Assembly (NCBI GenBank): GCA_943367595.1 | Contig: CALRJS020000023.1 | Coordinates: 1-51,967 of the forward strand | From: MW101C3 sp943367595 | GTDB taxonomy: Bacteria > Cyanobacteriota > Cyanobacteriia > PCC-6307 > Cyanobiaceae | Direction of reading: 5' to 3' | Length of the DNA stretch: 51,967 bases | Shown: in pieces, positions 39,222-48,144 of the stretch | Layout: each line of letters starts with the position of its first letter | How positions within the stretch are numbered: position 1 is the stretch's first letter | Notes under the pieces: model-generated | Database searches by the model: none | What the model saw: the letters and a program-made list of their open reading frames with translations, nothing else | Told to the model about the DNA's origin: nothing | Position numbers and translations under genes: made by a program

Positions 39222-40105
39222 CCCCTCCGCAGCCTGACGGCCGGGCGCTGGTGGAGGCGGCGGCCCGCAACCTGCTCGATCCGCAGGGCCGTGAGCTGGC
39301 GGCGGCGGTGCAGTGGTGGGACCTGCCGGGCTGGACGCGGCCCTTCCCGGTGGCGGTGCTGGGAGAGGGCCCGCCGCTGCTGCTGCTGCACGGCTTCGAC
39401 AGCAGTTTCCTGGAGTTCCGGCGGCTCGCGCCGCTCCTGGCCGGTGGCGCCACGCTCCTGATTCCCGATCTGTTCGGCTTCGGCTTCACGCCCCGGCCCG
39501 CCGATGGCGATTACAGCCCCCGCGGCGTGCTCGCCCACCTCGAGGCCCTGCTGGCGGAAGCCGCCGCCCGTCTTGGCCCCCAGCCGCTCGGCCTGATCGG
39601 CGCCTCGATGGGCGGGGCCGTGGCGGTGGAACTGAGCCGGCGCCAACCCGCGCGCATCCACCGACTGCTGCTGCTCGCCCCCGCCGGCCTCACCGGCCGG
39701 CCCATGCCCCTGCCGCCGTTGCTCGATGCCCTCGGTGTGCGCTTTCTCGGCCTGCCGGGCGTGCGCCGCAGCCTCTGCCGCACGGCCTTCGCCGATCCTG
39801 CCGCCAGCGTGGGGCCTGCGGAAGAGGAGATTGCCTCCCTGCATCTGGCCACGCCGGGATGGGCCGATTCCCTGCGCCGCTTCGCCCGCAGCGGTGGTTT
39901 CGCCGGCTGCGGCGAACCGCTGCCCAGTCAGCCGCTGGAGGTGCTCTGGGGCGCCGACGACCGCATTCTGCGGGCCCCGCAGAAAAAAGCCGCCCTGGCG
40001 TTGCTGGGGGACCGGGTGCAGGAACTGGCCGGCTGCGGCCACCTGCCCCATCTCGACCAGAGCGAACGGGTGGCTGCCGCCTGGTTCAGGCCTGGCCTCT
40101 GTTAG
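39218..40105 (+). CDS. Alpha/beta hydrolase
   Basis: A 295-aa alpha/beta-fold hydrolase. The oxyanion motif is LLLLHGFDSS; the nucleophile Ser lies in LIGASMGGAVA, the acid probably in WGADDRIL and the His in GCGHLPHLDQ. The catalytic triad is therefore complete. Substrate unknown: the family includes esterases, haloperoxidase-like and lyase members. The start appears to be TTG at 39218, overlapping the dehydrogenase stop; no better in-frame start precedes the domain. Confidence 0.88.
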   Translation: MTPPQPDGRALVEAAARNLLDPQGRELAAAVQWWDLPGWTRPFPVAVLGEGPPLLLLHGFDSSFLEFRRLAPLLAGGATLLIPDLFGFGFTPRPADGDYSPRGVLAHLEALLAEAAARLGPQPLGLIGASMGGAVAVELSRRQPARIHRLLLLAPAGLTGRPMPLPPLLDALGVRFLGLPGVRRSLCRTAFADPAASVGPAEEEIASLHLATPGWADSLRRFARSGGFAGCGEPLPSQPLEVLWGADDRILRAPQKKAALALLGDRVQELAGCGHLPHLDQSERVAAAWFRPGLC

Positions 40106-40129
40106 AGAAGCCATCCCCTTGCCGGCTCC

Positions 40130-40771
40130 ATGACCAGCTCCGAATCCCAAGCCCCCGGCGGACCGGTGCTGCAACTGCTCGCGGCTGGTCTGCAGTTCTG
40201 GATCCGCAGCCAGTGCGAGGCCGTGGAGAGCCTGGAGCTGCAACTGCACGGCAGCGCTCTGCAGCTGTTGCGCGGCCAGTTGGAGGGCGTGACGCTGATG
40301 GCGCGGCGGGTGGTGTACGACGGCCTGCAGTTTGAACTGGTGGAACTGCGCAGCGATCCGCTGCGGGTGAAGCTGGGGCGGCTGGTGCGCGCCCAGTCGC
40401 TCACCCTCGACCACCCCTTCGGCATCCGCGGCCGGGTGGCCTTCACCGCCACCGGGCTCACTCACTCCCTGAGCAAACCGCGCTGGCGTGAGCTCAGCGA
40501 CCTGCTGGGAGAGCAGCTGCTGGGGCTGGGGCCGCTGGTGGAGCTGCGCATCGCCCGCGACACCTTGATCCTGGCGGCACGGGCGATGGGGGAGAACCGC
40601 CTGATGGAACTGGAAACCAGGCCCGTGGCCGTGGATGGGCGGGTGGAGATCCACGCCGTGGAGGGGGAGTTGCGGGCCAGCCTGCCGATGGACCCGAACA
40701 TCCGCATCACCACCGCCAACCTTGAGGGCGGCATGCTCCAGCTGCAGGGAGAAGCCCGCGTGCAGCCCTGA
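40130..40771 (+). CDS. DUF2993 domain protein (LmeA-like)
   Basis: A 213-aa protein of the DUF2993 family. Alternating hydrophobic strands (SLELQLHGSALQLLRGQLEGVTLMARRVVYDGLQF is the marked family segment) suggest a lipid-binding beta fold resembling LmeA. No signal peptide is seen, unlike actinobacterial LmeA. In cyanobacteria the family is conserved but uncharacterised; a membrane or lipid role is inferred. It follows the hydrolase by 24 bases and converges on cdsA with a 33-base gap. Confidence 0.8.
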   Translation: MTSSESQAPGGPVLQLLAAGLQFWIRSQCEAVESLELQLHGSALQLLRGQLEGVTLMARRVVYDGLQFELVELRSDPLRVKLGRLVRAQSLTLDHPFGIRGRVAFTATGLTHSLSKPRWRELSDLLGEQLLGLGPLVELRIARDTLILAARAMGENRLMELETRPVAVDGRVEIHAVEGELRASLPMDPNIRITTANLEGGMLQLQGEARVQP

Positions 40772-40804
40772 GGCTGCAGCAGACCAAAGCACAGAGGGAC
40801 CTGC

Positions 40805-41704
40805 TCAAGGAAGTGCCGGGCGGCTGAGCAGAGGCACCACCAGGGTGACGTAATAGAAGACCACCGCTGGGGTGAACAGGTAGCTGTCGATGCGATCGAG
40901 GATGCCGCCGTGGCCGGGGATGGCATCACCGGAATCCTTCACTCCCGCATCCCGCTTCATCATCGACTCGGTGAGATCACCGACAAGGGCGAACAGAGAC
41001 ACGATCGCGCCAAGCCCGCCGCCCACGGCCCACCCCCAGGGCCAGCCCAGCCAGACCCCGCCGATCACACCCACCAGCAGCGAGCAGGCCACCCCTCCCA
41101 GCGCCCCTTCCACCGTCTTGCCGGGGGAGATCGGCGAGAGCGGGTGCCGCCCGAGACGGCGTCCGATCATGTAAGAGCCGATGTCGGTGGCCACCACCAT
41201 CAGGCAGGCGATCAGGGTGAGCGCCATCCCGGACGAGAACGGCCAGCCGGCTCCCACCAGATGGGGCGCCAGCACGGCATCACTGAGATCACGCAGGCGC
41301 AGCCAGTGGCTGGGCAGGAAGCCCAGATAGAAGAGCCCGAAGATTGACGCCGCGATGTCGGCGATGGTGCCCGTAATCGGCTGCAGTAGCAGCCAGCCGC
41401 AGATGGCCGCCCCCGACACCGGCAGCACCGCCGCCGCCAGATCCGAGGCCAGCCCGCCGCCACTGGCCCATTGGGTGGCCACCAGCAGCACCTGGCAGAC
41501 CACCAAGGTGGTTTTGGTGGCGGGGCGGATGCCCTTGAACTGCGCCAGGCGAAAGAACTCCAGCAGGCCCAGGTGCACGATCACACCCACCGCCAGGGTG
41601 AACCACCAGCCGCCGAGTGCCACCACCACCAGGCCGAAGGCGCCCGCAGCGAGTCCGCTGAACAGGCGCCGCTTCGAGGTGGGAGGGCGAGGGGACGCGT
41701 TCAC
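40805..41704 (-). CDS. cdsA: Phosphatidate cytidylyltransferase
   Basis: A 299-aa integral membrane enzyme making CDP-diacylglycerol for phospholipid synthesis. About seven hydrophobic segments are present. The CdsA signature is complete near the C-terminus: SMMKRDAGVKDSGDAIPGHG followed by GILDRIDS, and the ISPGKTVEGALGG motif lies before it. Its start overlaps the cbiT stop by 4 nt, giving a coupled pair of unrelated pathways that is common in picocyanobacterial gene packing. Confidence 0.96.
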   Translation of the reverse strand: MNASPRPPTSKRRLFSGLAAGAFGLVVVALGGWWFTLAVGVIVHLGLLEFFRLAQFKGIRPATKTTLVVCQVLLVATQWASGGGLASDLAAAVLPVSGAAICGWLLLQPITGTIADIAASIFGLFYLGFLPSHWLRLRDLSDAVLAPHLVGAGWPFSSGMALTLIACLMVVATDIGSYMIGRRLGRHPLSPISPGKTVEGALGGVACSLLVGVIGGVWLGWPWGWAVGGGLGAIVSLFALVGDLTESMMKRDAGVKDSGDAIPGHGGILDRIDSYLFTPAVVFYYVTLVVPLLSRPALP

Positions 41705-42333
41705 CCGAGACGCTCGGCGGCGATCACGAACAGCGGTTCGGCTGCCGCCAGACGCGCCTGGCTGCCGCGGCGCTGCATGCGGTGCACCGTGGCCTGCACC
41801 ACCTGCACATCACGCGCCTTCAACTGGCTGAGCGTGTCGGTGGCATCCACCAGGCCCTCCAGGCTGGCGGTGCTGATCACCAGGCGTCCCCCCGGCTGCA
41901 GCGCCGTCCAGACGGCCTGGAGCACAGCGGCCAGCGGCCGGCCCACCTCCAGCAGCACCCGGTCGGGGTGGGGGGGCAGCAGGCCGAGATCCTCAGGGGC
42001 CTGGCCGGCATGGATGTGGAGGTTGGGGATGCCGAAGCGGCGGCGGTTGCACTCCAGCAGCTCGATCGCCTCTGGATCGCGCTCGAGGGTATGCACATCA
42101 CCGGCGGGCATCAGGCGGGCGATCTCCAGCGCCAGCGCGCCGGTGCCGCCACCCACATCCCACACCACCGAGTGGGTGCGGGGACGCAGGTGGGCCAGCA
42201 GCATCACGCGCAGCTCCATCGGCGTGGGGCTGAAGCCCGGCGCCCCTTCAAACACGCTGTCGGGAAGGCCGGGGGTGACGAAATCCCACTGGAAGCCAGC
42301 GCCCGCCGCCTGCCCCTGCTCCCCAGCGCCCAT
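41701..42333 (-). CDS. cbiT: Precorrin-6Y C15-methyltransferase, CbiT type
   Basis: A 210-aa SAM-dependent methyltransferase of the corrin pathway. It has the opening PGLPDSVFEGAPGFSPTPMELR found in CbiT, the SAM motif VVWDVGGGTGALALEIA, VHTLERDPEAIELLECNRRRFG and GGRLVISTASLEG. CbiT methylates and decarboxylates at C15/C12 during cobalamin or pseudocobalamin synthesis; the CbiE half (C5) is not in the window. It overlaps cdsA by 4 nt and follows the decarboxylase gene by 12 bases. Confidence 0.92.
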   Translation of the reverse strand: MGAGEQGQAAGAGFQWDFVTPGLPDSVFEGAPGFSPTPMELRVMLLAHLRPRTHSVVWDVGGGTGALALEIARLMPAGDVHTLERDPEAIELLECNRRRFGIPNLHIHAGQAPEDLGLLPPHPDRVLLEVGRPLAAVLQAVWTALQPGGRLVISTASLEGLVDATDTLSQLKARDVQVVQATVHRMQRRGSQARLAAAEPLFVIAAERLG

Positions 42334-42345
42334 TCGCAGCGCCCT

Positions 42346-43710
42346 TCAGGCCACAACGTTCACGCTATCAGCGATCTGGTCGGGCCACAGGAGGCGCTGC
42401 CGGCACAGCCATTCCGCCCGGGCGGCATCGATGCGCTCGCCGGGAATCAGCAGGGGGATGCCGGGGGGATAGGGGCACAGCGGTTCGGCCGCCAGGCGAC
42501 CGGCCGCCGCCGCCAACGGCACCGCCTGCCGGGGTGCGCGCCAGGCCTCTCCCACCGGTAGCTCGGGTTCGGTCACCAGCGGCAGCGGCGGCGGCGTGAA
42601 GGGGGCCAGCGGCGCCGCCCTGAGGGCCGCCCGCAGGGCGAGCAGGTGGCGGGGCAAGCGCCACACCACGCCCGGCGGCGGCACCAGGCCGAGGCAGAAG
42701 GTGAGTGCACCCGGCTCGGGCAACTCGGCGATCACGCCGCGGGCCATCAACCACTGGTCGGCGTCGAGTCCGTTGATTCCCATGGCGGCGGTGTGGAGCA
42801 CCAGCCGCAGCGGATCCTGGTTGGCCACCAACGGCAACCCCTCCGCCTGCAGCTGCTGGCGCAGCCGCGCCGCCACCGCAAGCGCCCGCTGCCGGCAGCG
42901 GCGCTCGGCTGGGCTGGGCGCGTGCAGCTGGCACAGGGCCGCCTCCGCCGAGGCCAGCAACAGGGCACTGGGGCTGGAGGTCTGCAGCCAGCCCAGGGAG
43001 CGCTCCAGCGCGAGAGCAGACACCCGCTCGCCCTGCAGCAGGATCACGGCGCTCTGGGCCAGACCTGCCGCGCCCTTGTGCAACGACTGCACCACCAGGT
43101 CGGCGCCGGCGGCCAGGGCAGCGGCGCGATCGGCCCCATGGCATTCATCCACCAGCACCGGCAGCCCCTGGCGATGGGCCACGGCGATCAGACCGGCCAG
43201 ATCCCCCTCCAGCCCCTGGTAGGTGGGGTGCACGAGCACCACCGCCGCCAGGGGCCCCGCCTGCTGCAGCACCTGCTCCAGACCGGCGGGGGTGGGGGCC
43301 TGCCAGAGGCCGGTGGCGGCCTCGAAAGGCAGATCGAACAACACCGGCTGCAACTGGCCGAGCACGCAGCCGTGCAGCAGGCTGCGGTGCAAGTTGCGCG
43401 GCAGCAGCACCCGCCCGCCGGGCGGGGCCAAGGCCAGCAGGGCGGCCTGCAGCAGACCACTGGCGCCGTTGACGCCGAACCAGCAGCGCTCGGCGCCGCA
43501 CAGCGCGGCACTGCGGACCTGGGCAGCGGCCACCGCCCCTTCCGCTTCAAGCGGTCCGCCGATGGCCGGCAGTTCGGGCAGGTCCCAGCGGCCGGGGCGA
43601 TTGCGCAACAGGCGCGCCAGATCGCCGGCCAGGCCGCGGCCGCGCCCATGGGCCGGCAGGTGCAGCGCCAGGGCGGAGGGCTGCCCGCGCAGAGCGCCGA
43701 TCAGAGACAT
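42346..43710 (-). CDS. Orn/Lys/Arg decarboxylase family PLP enzyme
   Basis: A 454-aa short-form member of the group I decarboxylase family (LdcC/SpeA-like, as in Bacillus and cyanobacteria). ALHLPAHGRGRG opens the domain, CWFGVNGASGLLQAALLA is the cofactor-phosphate region, VDECHGADRAA supplies the Asp-His pair, and the PLP-binding Lys lies in QSLHKGAAGLAQSAVIL. It decarboxylates a basic amino acid to a polyamine precursor; which one is not clear. ATG at 43710 (MSLIGALRGQPS) is preferred. It diverges from the ABC1 kinase gene across about 65 bases. Confidence 0.88.
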   Translation of the reverse strand: MSLIGALRGQPSALALHLPAHGRGRGLAGDLARLLRNRPGRWDLPELPAIGGPLEAEGAVAAAQVRSAALCGAERCWFGVNGASGLLQAALLALAPPGGRVLLPRNLHRSLLHGCVLGQLQPVLFDLPFEAATGLWQAPTPAGLEQVLQQAGPLAAVVLVHPTYQGLEGDLAGLIAVAHRQGLPVLVDECHGADRAAALAAGADLVVQSLHKGAAGLAQSAVILLQGERVSALALERSLGWLQTSSPSALLLASAEAALCQLHAPSPAERRCRQRALAVAARLRQQLQAEGLPLVANQDPLRLVLHTAAMGINGLDADQWLMARGVIAELPEPGALTFCLGLVPPPGVVWRLPRHLLALRAALRAAPLAPFTPPPLPLVTEPELPVGEAWRAPRQAVPLAAAAGRLAAEPLCPYPPGIPLLIPGERIDAARAEWLCRQRLLWPDQIADSVNVVA

Positions 43711-43775
43711 GAAGGGCAGAAAACTGTTCCTAGAGTGGGCGGTCGACACCCCCCTGCCGCGCAGGGGCACCGGCT

Positions 43776-45542
43776 ATCACTTCCTCTTCGCTCGCGCCCG
43801 CCACCGCTGCGGCCCCAATCGGCACCGCTGCACCAGCGGCCAATGGGGCCGCCAGCGGCGCCATTCCCGGCCGCCCGCAGGACCCCGGCCCCCCGCTCCG
43901 CTACGACCCCCGGAGCGACCGCCGCTGGCTGCTGAGCCGCCCCTGGATCCTGATCGCGCGGCTGGTGGGGGTGCTCTGGCAACTGCTGGGTCTGGCGGTG
44001 GTGCTCACCGTGCAGGGCAACAGCAACGATCGGGAAGTGCAGAAGCGGCTCGGCCGCCGCATTCTCACCACCCTCACCTCACTCGGCCCCTGCTTCATCA
44101 AGGTGGGCCAGGCCCTCTCCACCCGGCCCGACCTGGTGCGGCGCGACTGGCTGGATCAACTGACCCAGCTGCAGGACAACCTGCCCCCCTTCTCCCACGC
44201 GGTGGCCCTCGCCCTGATCGAGGAGGAGCTGGGCGCCCCGGCCGACCAGCTGTTCACCACCTTTCCGCCCTATCCGGTGGCGGCCGCCAGCCTGGGCCAG
44301 GTCTACAAGGCCGAACTACCGGGCGGGCACTGGGTGGCCGTGAAGGTGCAGCGCCCGAACCTCCCCTATCAGCTGCGCCGCGACCTGGTGATCATCCGCA
44401 GCCTCGGCGTGCTGGCGGCCCCGTTCCTTCCGTTGAACCTCGGCTTCGGTCTCGGCGACATCATTGATGAGTTCGGCCGCAGCCTGTTCGAGGAGATCGA
44501 CTACCGCTGCGAGGCCGACAATGCCGAGCGCTTCGCCGACCTGTTCGCCTCCAATCCGGCCGTGACCGTTCCGAAGGTGGAGCGGCAGCTCTCCAGCCGG
44601 CGGGTGCTCACCACCAGCTGGATCAACGGCATCAAGCTGCAGAACCGGCTGGAACTGGAAGCCCACCACCTCGATCCCACCGCCCTGATCCGCACCGGTG
44701 TCACGGCGGGCTTGCAGCAACTGCTCGAATTCGGCTACTTCCACGCCGATCCCCATCCCGGCAACCTGTTCGCGCTCACCGGTAAAACCGGCGCCATGGG
44801 CCATGTGGCCTATGTCGATTTCGGCATGATGGATTCGATCAGCGACGCCGACCGGCTCACCCTCACCGCCGCGGTGGTGCACCTGATCAACCGCGATTTC
44901 CCGGCGCTGGCCCGCGATTTCCAGGCGCTCGGCTTCCTGCGGCCCGATGCCGATCTCACGCCGATCGTGCCGGCCCTGGAGGCGGTGCTGGGCGGCCAGC
45001 TGGGCGAGAACGTGGGCTCCTTCAACTTCAAGGCGATCACGGATCGCTTCTCGGAGCTGATGTTCGATTACCCGTTCCGGGTGCCGGCCCGCTTCGCCCT
45101 GATCATCCGTGCAGTCGTGAGCCAGGAGGGTCTGGCGTTGCGGCTGAACGCCGATTTCAAGATCATCCGCGTGGCCTATCCCTATGTGGCGCGGCGTCTG
45201 CTGGCCGGCGACACCAGCGAACTGCGAGAAAAGCTGCTGGAGGTGCTGTTTGATGCCAGCGGCCGCCTGCAGCTGGAGCGGCTGGAAAGCCTGCTGGCGG
45301 TGGTGGAGCAGGACGATGCCAACCCCGACCTGCTGCCGGTGGCTGGCGCCGGTCTGCGCCTGCTGCTCGGCCCGCGGGGCAGCAGCCTGCGCCAGCGCCT
45401 GCTGCTGATGCTCGTTCGCGACAACCGCCTGCACACCGAAGACCTGCAGGCGCTGCTGGGGCTGCTGCGGCGCACCTTCTCGCCGCGCAAGCTGGCCGAG
45501 GGCATGCTGCAGCGGCTCAACCCGCTGGCGGCCGCCGCCTGA
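43776..45542 (+). CDS. ABC1/UbiB-family atypical kinase, non-canonical start
   Basis: An ABC1 kinase-like protein of about 588 aa; such proteins support prenylquinone metabolism and membrane homeostasis. Motifs are FIKVGQALSTRPDLV (KxGQ), the Ala-rich loop VAAASLGQVYKAEL, the VAVKVQRP lysine, EEIDYRCEADNAERF (ExD), HADPHPGN and DFGMMD. Conserved sequence (RYDPRSDRRWLLSRPWILIARL) is encoded upstream of the first GTG (43965). The in-frame stop at 43731-43733 leaves no ATG, GTG or TTG before it. ATC at 43776 (then TSSSLAPATAAAP) gives the usual family length and is my choice. A TAGAGT box at 43731-43736 could be its -10 element. Confidence 0.88.
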   Translation: MTSSSLAPATAAAPIGTAAPAANGAASGAIPGRPQDPGPPLRYDPRSDRRWLLSRPWILIARLVGVLWQLLGLAVVLTVQGNSNDREVQKRLGRRILTTLTSLGPCFIKVGQALSTRPDLVRRDWLDQLTQLQDNLPPFSHAVALALIEEELGAPADQLFTTFPPYPVAAASLGQVYKAELPGGHWVAVKVQRPNLPYQLRRDLVIIRSLGVLAAPFLPLNLGFGLGDIIDEFGRSLFEEIDYRCEADNAERFADLFASNPAVTVPKVERQLSSRRVLTTSWINGIKLQNRLELEAHHLDPTALIRTGVTAGLQQLLEFGYFHADPHPGNLFALTGKTGAMGHVAYVDFGMMDSISDADRLTLTAAVVHLINRDFPALARDFQALGFLRPDADLTPIVPALEAVLGGQLGENVGSFNFKAITDRFSELMFDYPFRVPARFALIIRAVVSQEGLALRLNADFKIIRVAYPYVARRLLAGDTSELREKLLEVLFDASGRLQLERLESLLAVVEQDDANPDLLPVAGAGLRLLLGPRGSSLRQRLLLMLVRDNRLHTEDLQALLGLLRRTFSPRKLAEGMLQRLNPLAAAA

Positions 45543-45605
45543 GCCTGGGGCGGGGACACCCGCACCAATCGCTAGGGTCGGGCCTTCATCCGCTGGCCCG
45601 TCGCC

Positions 45606-46103
45606 GTGACCCTCGTGCCCACTGATCCGAGCGAAGCGGCGCTGGCCCTGGGCAGCGCCCTGCTCGACGCCGACGCCTACAGCGGCGGCCCCTTCAACGA
45701 CCTGGAGGCGCAGGGCCTGCTGCTCCAGTACGCCGCCTACGGCCAGCCGCCGTTCTTCCTGGCAGGCGTCGGGCTGGCGATCAGCGTCCTGTGCGGGCTC
45801 ACCTTTTCCCGCCAGGTGCAGGACAAGCTGGAGGGCTGGAAGCAGGACCGTCTGGCGCTGCTGCCGCTGGGCTCGGGCGAGGTGGTGGCGTCTTACAGCG
45901 GTCTGGTGATCGGCGTCACCCTGTTCATCGGCGGAGCGCTGCAGGTGTTCGGCTTCGGCAGCGGCATCGCCCTGCTGGTGGCGCTGCTGCTCTCGCTGCT
46001 CACCGCGGGGGCGCTGTGGGCCCAGCTGGTGCGGTTGATGGAGCAGGTGGAAAACGGCAGCTTCAAGGCCGTCGACTTCGACAACTTCGACCAGTTCTTC
46101 TGA
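45606..46103 (+). CDS. Conserved-type membrane protein, 165 aa
   Basis: Starts at GTG 45606. An acidic N-terminus (PFNDLEAQGLLLQYAAYG) is followed by three hydrophobic segments (about 48-66, 95-115, 118-138) and an acidic end (VDFDNFDQFF). I recognise it only as the kind of protein conserved among marine and freshwater picocyanobacteria. No catalytic motif is seen. It follows the ABC1 kinase gene by 63 bases and may be co-transcribed with it. Confidence 0.75.
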   Translation: MTLVPTDPSEAALALGSALLDADAYSGGPFNDLEAQGLLLQYAAYGQPPFFLAGVGLAISVLCGLTFSRQVQDKLEGWKQDRLALLPLGSGEVVASYSGLVIGVTLFIGGALQVFGFGSGIALLVALLLSLLTAGALWAQLVRLMEQVENGSFKAVDFDNFDQFF

Positions 46104-46133
46104 TTGGATCCAGCGACAGAAGCGAGCGACGGC

Positions 46134-46308
46134 AGCGGGAAAGCTGATCCGCCGTTACGAGGGAGCGGAAAGCTGATCCGCCGTTCTGATCGATGCAGGC
46201 CTTGGTTCCTCCGTTCCTGGAGTGCCCAGTCCAGGAGTGTCCAGGCAGGGTTGAACCGGCTAGCCGGATTCAGTTCAGCAGACCAGCTTGGCGGATTCAG
46301 TTCAGCAG
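46134..46308. repeat. Cluster of three short duplicated sequences
   Basis: Pair 1: AGCGG(G)AAAGCTGATCCGCCGTT at 46134-46156 and 46164-46185. Pair 2: CCTGGAGTGCCCAGT and CCAGGAGTGTCCAGG in tandem at 46216-46245. Pair 3: CGGATTCAGTTCAGCAG at 46265-46281 and 46292-46308; the second copy contains the last codons and stop of the HEPN gene, so the first looks like a duplication of that gene's end. The remainder of the gap shows no gene. Confidence 0.7.
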
Positions 46309-48144
46309 TTCGATCTGGTTGGGGTGAAGGATCGGGTGGGGTCCCGGTCCGGCCGTGGCGGGCAGCAACACCTGCAGGTGCCTGCCTTTGAGCTCGGAGG
46401 GCGACTCCACCGACACCAGTTGCTGCAGCAGGGAACGTTCGATGCGGATCGCCATCGGACGGCGGCTGATGCTGGTGGCTTTCAGCAGCACTGAGGTGCC
46501 CGCCAGGCTCACGTCATCGATCCAGAGGTCGTGGGCCACGATCGTGAGCCCGGGCGGACAGGCGATCGAGAGCACGCTGCCATCGAGCTTCAGGCAGGCG
46601 CTGAACGCGCGCACTTCCGCCACCAGGCGCTGCATCGGGCCGTAATCCGGAATCGCGCCCGGGCCGAAATTGGCTTGATCGCGCGTGCGCAGCTGTGCGG
46701 GCAGGTCCATCAGCAGCCTGGCCAGAACCCGCCGGTCGCCGTCGTCGAGCTTGGGCGACAGGGCTACCACCGAGGCCGGCAGGGGAAGGCCGCGGGCGAT
46801 CACCCGAAATCCCTCCTCGGCGCGGGTGGGGTTGAACTCATCGCTGGGTTGCCCTTCCTCGAAGCTGCGCGCCGCCACCCCCACATCGGCCTTGCCGTCG
46901 CGCACCAGATCAAAGATCTCCGCCACCTCAAGATCGGGCAGCAGGGTCACGCGCCGGCCCTTGAGCAACGACATCGGCACGAAGTACTTGGTGGCGGAGT
47001 AGTAATCGCCGAGGGCCACGGTCGAATCGGGCTTCAGATCCGAGAGCGAGCGGATGGGGCTGTCCTTGCGCGTGAACATCACCCCTGTGTATCCCTTGCT
47101 GTCAGGAAACATCACACCGATCGGCCGATAGCCGTAATCCATCGTCGCCATCGAAACGATCGGGGAATAGGCAAGGGCCACATCCCAGTGCAGCCGCTTC
47201 AGCTCCGCCACCGCCCTGGGGTAGCTGTCAGCGTTGGTGAGGATCACATCCACGCGCCGGCCGCGCAGATGGTCGATCAGGCGATACGGCCTCAGCCGCC
47301 GTTCCAGTTCGGCCTCCAGGGAGCGGTAGGCATCAAGCCGTTGATGGGGAGTGCCGATCACCAGACGCTCGGCGCGGACTCGCGGGGAGCGGTAGTAATC
47401 GATCAGCACGGCGCTGAGCCCGAGCGTGGCCAGCAGCGCCGCCCAGAAGCGCTTGGCGCCAGGGGCCTGGAAGGTCGCCAGTCGCCAGACGTGCTCGATC
47501 AGCCCAGGCGCGATCTGGCGACTGATCGCCTGCACCCTCGCCAGGCCAGCCTCCGCCGCCTGGCGCTGGCTGGAGTCTGCCTGCCTCAAGATCGTGGAAG
47601 GCTGTGCGGCAATCGCGCTTTCTGCTTCAGCCGCGCCTGGTTGTGCGGAAGCAGAACCTTCCTGTGCAGCGGGGTTCTGCGCTGCAGCAGAGCTCGTTGC
47701 CACCGCCTGCCGCTCTGCCGCCTCTGGCCGCTCAGCCTCATCCGCGTGGATGACGGCCCGCAGCAGGATCTCCATGCTCTCGAGCAGGCCAAGCGCAGAT
47801 TGCGGGCTCTGGAACAGGGGGTCATCGCCCTGATCGTGAGCGAGGCGATTGCGCAGGTCGCGCAGGCTGTCGATGCGCCAGCGGTTGCGGGCCCTGAAGG
47901 TGTCGCAGAACAGCAGATTCCAGTAGTAGGAATCCACCAGCAACTTCAACAGCAGAGCGGCATCCAGGGTGGGGCCTTCCCGGCCATAGGGAGGGCCGAG
48001 CACCATTCGCCGCACTTTCGGGTGTTGATGCCAGGCGCTGCCGAACCGGCGCGCCAGGGTGCCGGCCACGAACGGGCGCAGACCATCGCGGGTGGCATCA
48101 AGGGCAGCGCTCAGCGGCGCCTTGTAAACAGAGCCCGAAGCCAC
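46297..48144 (-). CDS. HEPN (Swt1-type) - membrane segment - PhnD-like binding domain fusion
   Basis: About 615 aa from GTG at 48144; the frame is open to GTG 48261 (654 aa, numbering used here). Residues ~50-170 resemble the Swt1-family HEPN domain: ATRDGLRPFVAGTLARRFG, ALLLKLLVDSYYWNLLF and LRDLRNRLAHDQ, with R137-x4-H142 matching the HEPN RNase motif. An Ala/Gln-rich linker (175-240) leads to one hydrophobic helix (272-290). Residues ~299-500 resemble phosphonate-type solute-binding proteins (VDVILTNADSYPRAVAELK, GYTGVMFTRKDSPIRSLSDL, VRDGKADVGVAA). The last ~120 residues look beta-rich. I infer a membrane protein sensing a ligand on one side and cutting RNA on the other. It overlaps the upstream RHH gene. 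Confidence 0.75.
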   Translation of the reverse strand: MASGSVYKAPLSAALDATRDGLRPFVAGTLARRFGSAWHQHPKVRRMVLGPPYGREGPTLDAALLLKLLVDSYYWNLLFCDTFRARNRWRIDSLRDLRNRLAHDQGDDPLFQSPQSALGLLESMEILLRAVIHADEAERPEAAERQAVATSSAAAQNPAAQEGSASAQPGAAEAESAIAAQPSTILRQADSSQRQAAEAGLARVQAISRQIAPGLIEHVWRLATFQAPGAKRFWAALLATLGLSAVLIDYYRSPRVRAERLVIGTPHQRLDAYRSLEAELERRLRPYRLIDHLRGRRVDVILTNADSYPRAVAELKRLHWDVALAYSPIVSMATMDYGYRPIGVMFPDSKGYTGVMFTRKDSPIRSLSDLKPDSTVALGDYYSATKYFVPMSLLKGRRVTLLPDLEVAEIFDLVRDGKADVGVAARSFEEGQPSDEFNPTRAEEGFRVIARGLPLPASVVALSPKLDDGDRRVLARLLMDLPAQLRTRDQANFGPGAIPDYGPMQRLVAEVRAFSACLKLDGSVLSIACPPGLTIVAHDLWIDDVSLAGTSVLLKATSISRRPMAIRIERSLLQQLVSVESPSELKGRHLQVLLPATAGPGPHPILHPNQIELLN

